49,254 nucleotides of DNA from Gonium pectorale (taxonomy: Eukaryota > Chlorophyta > Chlorophyceae > Chlamydomonadales > Volvocaceae): the NCBI GenBank assembly GCA_001584585.1, contig LSYV01000038.1, forward strand, positions 706,692-755,945, given 5' to 3'. The first letter of the stretch is position 1; each line of letters opens with the position of its first letter. Under the pieces are notes generated by a model, which did no database searches, was not told the origin of the DNA, and saw only the letters and a program-made list of their open reading frames with translations. Below are positions 23,801 to 33,941 of this stretch, piece after piece. Made by a program: the position numbers and the translations under genes.

Positions 23801-26800
23801 TGCGTACGGCGGCAGCAGCAGAAGCAGCGGGGGACCGGGCCGGTGCATCAGCAACATTACACGTGCAACGGGGCGCCGCCGCGACGTATGGAATCAATGC
23901 AGGTATGTGCCATGACTCGGGAGTCCAGGGTTCTCTGTTCTTGGCGTCGATTTGAATATGGACGCACGGCACACGAAGAGGCTTCGCGTTTCGTGTTATC
24001 GGAGGTAGCTAAGACGGGTGGTGGTTCACACATGGCCACACACGGTTGGCGCCCGGCCGCCCGCCCCCATCCCGTCCCACCCCATCCCATCCATCTCCCT
24101 CCACACACACTCCCTCCGTCGCACCCACCTGGCGCTGTGTACGACGGCTGCAGGTGAGATGAACATGTCGTACATGCCGCACGTGTGCAGAACGCGGTGT
24201 TTCCGGGTGGACGCGCCGCGCGTGGACGTTTGCGTGGCATCGGGCGCAGAACGGGGGGGGGGGGTAAAGGCGCAAGTGAGGCGGGCGGCAAGAGCGGCGC
24301 CGCAGGGACGGGCTCGCCAGCCCACACACGGGGCGCTCCAGCACCGAGCTCAACCCAGCCCCTAAGCCCTAACCCCTAAAAGTCACATAGCAGAAGAGCG
24401 CGGTGGCAACGCGCCGCGTGGCCATCAACATCCCCCAACACGAGCCCCCTCCGCCGTTAGCTCCCACGCATCCACGCACCTCCCCACCACGGGCACGGGC
24501 TGTTGCCAACCTCTGACCACAAGGGTGCCCCCGCCAGTGACCCGCCCGCCCGCCCGCCCACCCGCCCACCCACCCACCGTGCCCGCGTCAGGGTGCCTCG
24601 TGGCCAGGGTAATCGCGCTGATGCGCGCCAGGCCAAAGTCCTGTGTGTGGACGTGCGAAGATACGGGTGCTATCAGCGAACGAGCGCGAAAGGCCGGTGT
24701 ACGGCGGTAATACGGCGGTAGTACGGCGGTAGTAAGGCGGTAGTAAGGCGGCAGTACGTGCGTGCACCGCTTGGCCACGTGTCGAGCCCCGAGACCAGCA
24801 AGAACCGTAACTCACCGCCAGCTTGGCGACGGGCCGATCGGTGTCGGCCCCGTTGATGAGCACGTTGGCGGGCTGAGGGTGTGTGGAGAGGACGGGTGGG
24901 GTGTGTGGAGGGCAAGGGAGTCAGAGAGGGAAGAGGCAAGGCAGGGACCGAGGAATGTCGGGGAGTGGAGAGCGGGGGTTCAGGAGGCCAGCAGGCCGGG
25001 GCCTGTGCCGGGCACGAAGAGGTGTGGACCTCGTGGACCTCTCTGAAGAGTGTGAACCTCTCTGAAGAGATGTCGACCTCGTGAACCTCTCTGAAGAGTC
25101 CTGTGAGGTCCCACCTTGAGGTCCCTGTGCACGATGGTGGGGTGCAGGTACTCGAGGCCCTGGCAGATCTGGATCGCGATGTGCAGCAGCTGCAGTTTGG
25201 GGGCAGTGGAAGGGCGGGGGAGGGGCACCGGGGGGCAGGGTCGTCGGCGACTCACTACCATACCATTCCAAATGTTACACACACAGCGAGGGCTGTCCGA
25301 GCCTCTTCAATGGCACAGCCGCTGACAGCACTTACGGTTGGGAGCGGAAGAAGGGCGACGCCGCCCGCCCCGCCTGCGCCGAACACCAGCCTCTCCAGGC
25401 TGGTCTCGCAGCGCTCCATCACCAGGCACAGCCGCGGCGGCGTCAGGCAGGCCGCCAGCAGGCGCACCACGTTGGGGTGGTCGCAGCGGCCCAGCACCGC
25501 CACCTCGGCCGCGAACAGCCGCAGCTGCCGAGCCCCGGCGCGCTCCATCGCCGCAGCTTGCGGGTTTGGAGCCGGGCACGGATCCGCCTCCATGCCGCCA
25601 CCGCCTTCCTGAGCCGCTTCAGCCGCCCTTGCGTCGAAAGGACTTCCCAGCGGCTGCTGCTGCTCGTCCGGCAGAGGCCCGTTCGGATCGCCATGGGCTC
25701 GTGCCGGGATAGGCCCCTCTCCCGCCGGTGCAGCTGCTCGCCGTTCCGGCGGCGACCGCGGCGACGCCGGTGGCACAGGCTGTGGCAGGGGCACGGGGGC
25801 CGCCTGCTGCGCCCCGGGCGGCGCGGGCGCCAGCGGCTGCGCCTCCCACATTCCAAAGAGCGATTCCAGGTCGTCCGAGAGGATCACCTTGACCGCCACC
25901 AGCTCCCCCTTGAACAGCCCCTCGTACACCCGCCCACAGGCGCCCTTGCCCAGAACCGTGGGCAGCAGGGACACCTGATCGCTGGCGGCGCCGTCGTCGT
26001 CGGCGGCGCCCTCCGGCGAGCCTACGACGCCGTCGCCCTCCTCCCGGTCCGGGCCGCCGCCTCCGCCCGCCGCCGCCTCCGCCGCGTCCACGCCGCCAGC
26101 GTCACCGTGCCCGTTGCCGTCCGGTCCCGCCCCGTCGTCTCCGCCGCCCGGGCGGCGCTTGTCGGCGGCGCCGTCGCCACCGTCGGCACCGGCGCCGACG
26201 TCGGCGCGGTCCGGCGTCGCGCCGCCGGCCGCCTCCGTCTCCGCTCCCACCTGCAGCGCCCGCCACGAGCGCGGCGCCGACACGGGTGCGACGCGCGTTC
26301 CCATCTGAACGTTTCCCCGCTGCGGCGTCAGCGGCGACACCAGCTTCTGACTCGGGTGGCGCTCCAAGCCAGGCTTTCGCCCGGCCCAGGCGGCCGCCGC
26401 CTCGGTGGGCGGGCCAAGGTCGGAGCGGGTCTGCAGGGCAGGTATGTACATGGGTGGACCGCTCGGCCCGAAGAAGCGGCTGAGTTTGTGGGCCCCAGCG
26501 GCTCCCGCAGCGGCGGCAGCGGCGTCGGCGGCGCCGTTGCTTGAGCGGGGGTCGCGTTGTGCTCCTTCCTGTGCTTGGAGATGGAGTTGGTGGCCTGGTT
26601 GGCCATCGCCGGCCCCATCGCACGCGCCACCGACGGCGCCAAGGGGGCTGATGGGTGCAGGAGGGGACATGGCGGCTGCCACCGCCGCCGCGCAAGCACC
26701 GCCGTCGGGCTGGGGAGCGTAGGCGCTGCGGAGGGTGTGGAGGGTGTGAGGGTGCGTGGTTGGCAGACGGGCATCAAGGGGGGAGCGAACTGAGGGGGTG

Positions 26801-29738
26801 CTGCCGCAGCCAAGCCTCGAGACTTCAGTCGCTTGCGTACAGCCGCGAGTTAGTACAGACGCGCAGCGCAAGTAGGGCGCCCCGGCGGTCTGCCGCAGCG
26901 CGTGCAGCAGCCAATAGTGAGAACGTACGGCGCATGCACATGAACGTACGGCACACACACACACACGCACGCCCTCGAGGTCCTTCACACGGTACGGCGC
27001 TCGGTGCGCACGGTTGGGCGGCCGGGCACGTCACGTGGAAAGGGCCCGTGTGCCCGGTGCATTGAAGGTACGACGCACGGGCAAGGTAGTACGGCAGTCC
27101 GTACGCGAGCAAACCGACACTCCGGGCGCTGGCAGGCGACGGTGATAGCTCACTTGCGGTCGCCGTGGCCTGCGCTCTCGTCGCCGAGTGAGACGAACAC
27201 GGCCATGGGGCCGTCATGCGAGGCTGGCCTGGCCCGGACGTTCGACCCGAACGACGCCCACGAGCCGGGCGGTGCCTTCAAGCCGCCACGGCCGGAGCGC
27301 CCCCGCGCGCCCCTCCACGCCAGCAGCGCGCCAGCAGCCGCGGCCAGCAGCAGCGACCCTGCAGTGCAGTACAGTGCAGCGCAGCGCGATTCGCCCGGGT
27401 GCGGAGACGGGTGCCACGTTTGGTTCTACGGGAGCGCGAAGGGAGCGTGTGAGTCGACCGCGCGAGCACGACTCGCGCACATGTGCGACCGCCTGAGTAC
27501 GACCGTGCATAAAGTGTCGACTCCGTGAGTACGATTACGCGAGTACGAAAGCGTGAGTACGACCGTGAGAGCGCGCTCGCGCCTCCCACGACTGCGATGT
27601 TATCGTCCGGAAACAGCCCTCCCAGACGCCGGGGCACATGCGCTGCCGTTTCTTGCAGCTTCACAGCCCGTGGGGGCACCCGTGTGTGCCCATGTGTGCG
27701 AGTTGGCCGGTCTTGAGCCCCCACCCCGCCACACAAACACGAGTGAGAACGCCTGATTTCTGTCTTGTTCCCCTCCCCCCCTCCCCAACACGTTCTCCAC
27801 GGACGCGGCACTCGAGCGCTATGTTCGCAGGGTTCACTTGTTGGGTCGGGCGCGGGGTGAGGGTCCATGGGCTAACGGCTACGCTGTTCGTTCGTTCGCC
27901 ATCGTTGTCCAAGGCATGCTTGACCACGCTGTCACGCACATAGAGCGCACACTCCACGGACCCACCGCCAAGCGCGCATCCCAGCGCAATCGCCAGCTGG
28001 CGCCGTTTCCGGGCAGAGTCTCCGGCTGGAGACGGGCCAGGGACGGAACCCCCGAAGCCGACAGGCGGCATCAGCGAGGCGCCGGCCTGCCCCGGGGGGC
28101 CGGGCCCGGCAGTGCCACCGGCAGCTGCGGGGCCCGCACTCGGGCCGGGCGGCAGCAGCGGCGGGTGCGGCGGGGCGGGCGTTGACGTGAGGGAGTTGGT
28201 GTACAGGACGCAGGCCAGCGGGCCGAGGGCGAGGCATTCGTCGGAGTACTGCTCCACGCACGGCGCGAGCACGTTCACGAAGTGGATCTGCATGAGGGGG
28301 GGGGGGCATGAGAAAAATCAACCGCCCCCAACCGCGCGCCAACCGTCAGCCGCCAACCGCCAACCGTCAACCCACCAGGTAGCCGTTGGCCACGGGGCTG
28401 CCGTTGGGCGCAACGTCCAGGCCGGCGATGGCGACGTCCGTGTACCTGGCCGCGTAGGCGAAGCAGCGCTCCAGGGTGGGCACGCCGGCGGCGCCGCTGC
28501 CGTCGCAGCTGGGCGGCGGCGGATCGGGCAGCACCCAGGTGTTGCTCCCCGGGATGCCGGGGGCGCGCACCTTCAGCAGGGCTGCGGCCTGCCTGTGGCG
28601 TACGGCATTCAGGTGGGGTTGGACGGCGCGCGTGTGTGACAATGGGGCGGCGGCTAAAGGACGGTGCTCTTCACGTCGGCCGCGAGAGAAGGACCTCGAT
28701 CCGCCAGGATCCGTCTCGCCCGCCTGCACACGCGCCGCCGCCCGTTCGTGCCCCTCTGCCACGGCGTACGGCGTACGGCGTACAGCACATCCCGGTTCGC
28801 GCGCACGGCGCAAGATGCTGCACCGTCCACACACAGCCAAAAGCCAGGATGCATTTCCTAGCTACCTTGCAGACCTGTTTTCGTCGCGCATACGTGATAG
28901 CACGGCCAACCGTTGGCCACCAGCAGCCGATCAAACTCACAGGGCGATGGACAGGGGGAAGCACATCCGAAAAATGATGCCGCCGCCGTCGAACAGGATG
29001 GTTGCCTGCTCGCCAGGTGCAGCAGGCAGCAGCAGGTCAAAGCTGGGGGCCTGGATGAACGACCCGGCGCGGTAATTCGCGACCGCGATGTTGCGCAACG
29101 TGAGCGTGACGCCGTTGACGAGTCGGACCTGCGACCATCGCGATTGAGGTGTATATGGTAGAATGGTTGAGGAGGTTGAGTTTGGGTTGTCCATTTCCCC
29201 AGCTGGCTGGACTGCTGGCATGCGATCGACAAAGTTGACTTGCAAGCTTGCGAGAACAAGGCTAAGGGAGTCGGGGGAGGGCGGGTCAAGGCCACGGCGT
29301 CCGTCCAGCAACAGGCATGGGACACGAAGGGTGTTGGCATGCCCATACCCAAGCCCAGGCCCGGCGTTGGTTTGGCCCGCTTCTTCCCCCCCCCCCCCCC
29401 GCCCCTATGCGTCCCCGCCACGCCCCAATGGTCACCTGGCCTCGCACGAAACCCAGGTCCAGGGCGACTGCCTTGTCCGCATCGCCCAGGAGTGTTAGGT
29501 TCCGGCTGACTATGGCCGGCACAGGCACTCCAGCCCAGTCCGACGCCTTCAGCACCAGGTCGTTTGGCAGCAGCGCTTCGTCGACCGACGGGTTTGCAAG
29601 GGCAGCTGCAAGCTCTGGCCCATTTCGGCAGACGACAGTGCTAGCCGGCAATGAATTTGCCTTAACAAATCTTTCAGTGTTGGCCAAGAAGGTTAGCGTT
29701 GCAAGCAGCAGCTTGACAAGCTGGTCGATCCGGCACAT
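20893..29738 (-). CDS. Gene C: transmembrane receptor-like protein kinase, complete
   Basis: Fourteen exons: 29738-29436, 29128-28941, 28592-28376, 28287-27966, 27358-27154, 26725-25336, 25189-25115, 24872-24816, 24640-24578, 24147-24129, 23799-23759, 23437-23378, 22594-22406, 21687-20893; 1,307 residues. Signal peptide 1-28 (QLVKLLLATLTFLA). Ectodomain 29-260 has RNLTLLG, LDLGFVRGQ, VRLVNGVTLTLRNIAVANYR, LERCFAYAARYTDVA; Pro/Gly stalk; TM 334-358. Juxtamembrane motif HPSQKLVSPLTPQRGN at 535. Kinase: GKGACGRV 671-678 (Cys where Phe is usual), Lys691 in VAVK, about 115-residue insertion, helix-C Glu819, HRDLKPAN with Asp898, DFG 920, GTPSYTAPE ending 947. Tail 1044-1307 ends HGNGLLPFAGVLPFRLPY and SEGELARQLGSVMLELEA. 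All catalytic residues are present, so an active Ser/Thr (TKL-like) kinase is expected at the cell surface or an internal membrane. The tail-exon acceptor at 21687 is the least certain. Ligand and substrate unknown. Confidence 0.85.
21795..21849 (+). repeat. Dispersed repeat family 1, partial copy 2 (last intron of gene C)
   Basis: CATCACTTTCGCGCTTACGC then TCGTCGTATGCGTGTTCC matches the 3' half of 7603-7733. Confidence 0.85.
22088..22140. repeat. 14-bp tandem repeat GATGTGGGCGTACG
   Basis: Three full copies and a partial one, in the last intron of gene C. Confidence 0.95.
24129..24147 (-). other. 19-nt microexon of gene C (PSYTAP + first base of Glu)
   Basis: On the minus strand CCGTCGTACACAGCGCCAG lies between acceptor cctgcag and donor gtgggt. 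Same length, phase and peptide as in genes A and D. Confidence 0.9.
24697..24759. repeat. 11-12 bp tandem repeat (TACGGCGGTAG)
   Basis: About five units in the intron between the PANVLING and DFG exons of gene C. Confidence 0.9.
25033..25098. repeat. Tandem repeat GTGAACCTCTCTGAAGAG, three copies
   Basis: Units at 25033, 25052 and 25081 with variable spacers, in the intron next to the HRDLK exon of gene C. Confidence 0.9.
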
Positions 29739-31489
29739 TGTTAACACAATATAATACGATGAATGCAAACTAATAAACGGCTCGTATCCATTGCTTGGAC
29801 CAGGGTAGCCGAAGCAGCAAGGTAAGCCTACCGTATTCCATGCTGTCACACATAATAACTGTTGAGTAGCATTCAGCCTGCTGCAGTGAGGCGCTCGGTA
29901 CGGGTTGCGCAGTACTTCCTGACAGTACTGCCTGGGGGGGCGTTTCTGGGATGGTCGACGGGGAGAAGCAGCAAGACGGCTGCCATATAACCGCCTGCAG
30001 CATTACTACAGTACTCCTGTGCCCATACTGAATGTTGTCGTTTGTTTCCGCAGCCAAGAAAGTTGCATACCCAATCTGACAGCAGGGCTTCGGTTGGTAT
30101 GCTCTTGGGCATTGGGCAGCTGTTGCGGCGCCGGAGAACAATGGTGGCGTTTGGCTTCGGCACGCCGGATGGTCGAGGTCCCTGCTTGGGCACAGATAGG
30201 CCCGCTGGCTCCGCATGCAGCTTTATTTCATTCCGCTTTAGGTTTTGCGCAACATGCGGCAAGTAGGCAGCACCGCGGCCGACCGTATGTCCGTATGGGC
30301 CTTCCAGTTTGCGGCAGGCTCACGGGCAGGTGCTCGCGGGTATGGTAAACCGAACGAGCCAGGAGCGACAGCCCCGCCCTGCTGCGATTGCGCACTTATT
30401 AGCCCGCCTTGCCTTGTACAGTCCTACAGCCCTACAGTCCACGTGTGCTGGTTCTAGTGTGTATGGCCCAGGTATGGCCTGAGAGGTTGGATCTCTCGTT
30501 ATCTTTCCCAGTGGCCTTAAGCCGTTTTCTTTGCCCCACCGGTGTCAACCATAAATGGCGTGGTCTAGCTCGAGCACGGGTTCAACCGGATCTCGGACGG
30601 ATACGGGTCAGCACCGCAGCCGCTCGAGGCAGTTGGCGGTGGTTACCCTTGATTGCTGTCGGTTACCACCTGGACTGCTGTTGGTTGCGTACGGTGTGAT
30701 CGGGATGGACGGGATGAGGGGCAGGGCAGGGCGTTGTATCCGATCGGCCGGCGTAGTTTACACGGTGCCGCTTGCCTTAACAACCATACGAGCGAGTACG
30801 TACGCGGCACAGTGCGACTGAAAAAGAAAAACCTGCAGTAGCTGCTGCACACGTGAGGTACTAACACACGTAGGCCCCAAGCCCCAATCACAAACTAACG
30901 GGCATGCCATGGAATGGGGGACTCCAGATAGATACAGACTACAGGCTCCCCAGAGGGGCTGCAGGCCACGCGAGCCGATCGCCTTACGACCCGCCACAGC
31001 AGGACTGCGCCGCAACCTACACGTTAGATGAACCCCTAGTCATGAGGTATGGCTACCACGTCCCGCTACACGACGCACACGCTACATGTGAGCAACTGCT
31101 CGCCATTTAGCCAAACCGCACACACCGGCGCGAACACACACGACGTAACGCATCAGCACAACGGACTCGCCGTACTCTACTGCACAGGGGCGCGCTGCCG
31201 TTCACGGACAGCCCGTCAAGAAAGCGTTGGAGCCCCGCCCCAGGCCCCACCACGCACATTCATAACACAGACCACCAGTCCGTACATGGCGCAGGGCGAG
31301 TACGGACGTGGCGCCTGATGTTTGATTGGTGTGCAAGAACGAGCGACGGCATGCATGGCGATTCGGGGCGCGGGTGGGCGGCGGGTGGGCGCCGTTCATA
31401 GTTTCGCCGTACACACACACACACACACACACGCACGAACCGTGTGCCCCGCCCGCCGCCCACACGCGCCATGAATCGCCCACCCACCT

Positions 31490-32219
31490 NNNNNNNNNNN
31501 NNNNNNNNNNNNNNNNNNNNNNNNNNNNNNNNNNNNNNNNNNNNNNNNNNNNNNNNNNNNNNNNNNNNNNNNNNNNNNNNNNNNNNNNNNNNNNNNNNNN
31601 NNNNNNNNNNNNNNNNNNNNNNNNNNNNNNNNNNNNNNNNNNNNNNNNNNNNNNNNNNNNNNNNNNNNNNNNNNNNNNNNNNNNNNNNNNNNNNNNNNNN
31701 NNNNNNNNNNNNNNNNNNNNNNNNNNNNNNNNNNNNNNNNNNNNNNNNNNNNNNNNNNNNNNNNNNNNNNNNNNNNNNNNNNNNNNNNNNNNNNNNNNNN
31801 NNNNNNNNNNNNNNNNNNNNNNNNNNNNNNNNNNNNNNNNNNNNNNNNNNNNNNNNNNNNNNNNNNNNNNNNNNNNNNNNNNNNNNNNNNNNNNNNNNNN
31901 NNNNNNNNNNNNNNNNNNNNNNNNNNNNNNNNNNNNNNNNNNNNNNNNNNNNNNNNNNNNNNNNNNNNNNNNNNNNNNNNNNNNNNNNNNNNNNNNNNNN
32001 NNNNNNNNNNNNNNNNNNNNNNNNNNNNNNNNNNNNNNNNNNNNNNNNNNNNNNNNNNNNNNNNNNNNNNNNNNNNNNNNNNNNNNNNNNNNNNNNNNNN
32101 NNNNNNNNNNNNNNNNNNNNNNNNNNNNNNNNNNNNNNNNNNNNNNNNNNNNNNNNNNNNNNNNNNNNNNNNNNNNNNNNNNNNNNNNNNNNNNNNNNNN
32201 NNNNNNNNNNNNNNNNNNN
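31490..32219. other. Assembly gap (N run, 730 bases)
   Basis: Unsequenced. Confidence 1.
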
Positions 32220-33336
32220 ACGCCCGCACCCGCTATACCCGGCAGCAGTAACGGCGGCAAAACACGCATAGATAGATTCGGCGCATCTGTCAACTCCCCA
32301 CGTCCCCAGCTAGACATCGCACGTACGGCTGATGTGTTGTACTGCAGGGCATGATGTACGTCCCTGCGTGCCCACGTCGCCACGCGGCGCATGCATACAC
32401 GGCCACAGCGACGAACGGTAACGGTAAAGGTAACGGCAACAGAATGTCTGGGTCGGCTGCATCGAGCGCCTCCCCCAGCCAGGAGGCGGCAGCCAATCAA
32501 TCATTGCAAGGTTCAACCCGTACCAGTACGCGCTGTGTTGAAATGAAATGAAACGACGCGTACGCCCTGTGTCCCCAGAAGTGATGAATACGGTGCGTGC
32601 GGCAAACGGAAGCAGACCCGCTCATCACGATCAACTCCGCCCCGCACTCTCCGTCCACGCACCGCCTGCGGGTCGCCGGAACGTGCGGTCAGCGGCCCAG
32701 CGCGCGGCGGCAGCAGGGGGGCCCCCATCCCTCGTGCGTGCATGCATATGCCCAGCACTACGGCAGCCCCCAGCGGCAGCCTATAGCTTATGTGCTTTTG
32801 CCTGGCGGCAACCACAACCAAATAACACACCGGAGCGCGCCCAGCAGTACATGGCAGGACATAGCAGTACATACAGTCGCTCACAGCAGTACACACGCCA
32901 GTTCCAGTCGTATGCGTCGTTCCATTTCAACACGCCGGTCCATGCCAGTCAAGCAGTCAGGTGCCCGCCGTATCGGTGTGTGACCCCACGTAATGATAGC
33001 AATGCAGGCGGCGGTACGCCCGAATGTCGTCCCGCGGCGCAGCGCGCGCGTGAAAAAACGCATTCCGTACCACGCATGTGCACCGTACCGTCCGCGCGCG
33101 TACCGGTTCAAACCGCACGCCGCGCGCCCCTCTGCAACGAACGCACCCACCGACGTAGGAGGCCCGTCCCCACCCGATGACGGCAACAGGCGCTCCTGAA
33201 CTCCAGACAGGCCTCACAGGCGGCGGCCGCCCCAGCAACCGCGCCCGGCGGTCAGCCATACCGCCGAACCCTTCTTGCTTCCGCACAGCAGCCAGCCTTG
33301 CAGAATCCCGTCGTCCGTACCGCACAGTACGTCGGT

Positions 33337-33400
33337 ACCATACCATACCATACCATACCATACCATACCATATCATACCGTACCGTACCGTACCGTACAT
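33337..33400. repeat. ATACC / GTACC pentanucleotide microsatellite
   Basis: CATAC units change to CGTAC units along the array. Confidence 0.95.
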
Positions 33401-33941
33401 GCAGAATCGTAACCCCCACGTCCGTCGGGCCATACAGCCTGACGGCTGCCAGAGCCCGGCTTTGCGTGTCGGGTGGCACCTATCCCACAGCTTTTGCGCT
33501 TTCGGCAGAGTCGCGGCACGGGTGCGCTTGCGCTGCGCCCCCCACCCCACCCTTTCACAGTACATACGGTAACATAGTCGGCCACCCAGCGGCCTATTAG
33601 CTGCCACGGGCCCCATCTCGGTAAAGCACATGCACTGCGTGCACCGACGTCATCGCAGGAAGTAAGCAAACGCAAAACACACGGCTCGCAGCGATTAGCG
33701 GCGCGATGTGATGCGGCGCAATCGATCCATGCGATGCAGCCTTTCCCGCGTAGATAACTAACTTCGGACAATCTTAGGTGGCCAGCGAGCCGCCAAACCG
33801 CCAAACCGCCAAACCCGAAGCCGTGCTGGACGGTCGTGCATGCGTTCCAAGCTGCTATGTACGTCATGATTATTACTACTGCTCTTACGTGATAAGCACC
33901 CAAGGCCCAGGCGCAGATCGACCCGGGTAAGGTCACCGCCT

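Larger units (their letters stand above)
29739..33941. other. Intergenic region between genes C and D, with gap
   Basis: Upstream flank of gene C (AT-richer, with TATTATATTG at about 29750), then repeats, the gap, a (CA)n run (31412-31433), a partial dispersed-repeat fragment near 32908-32940, and the ATACC/GTACC microsatellite (33337-33400). No supported gene on either strand. Confidence 0.5.

Noticed and set aside
27151..27160. TGA after GDRK as the true end of a separate ectodomain gene C
   Set aside because: The stop overlaps a strong phase-2 donor; gene D has the same phase at the same place, and the kinase exon acceptors in both genes need exactly phase 2.
32548..33180. 210-codon plus-strand frame between C and D
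   Set aside because: Arg/Ala/Pro-rich with fragments of dispersed repeats; no splice context or recognisable motif.
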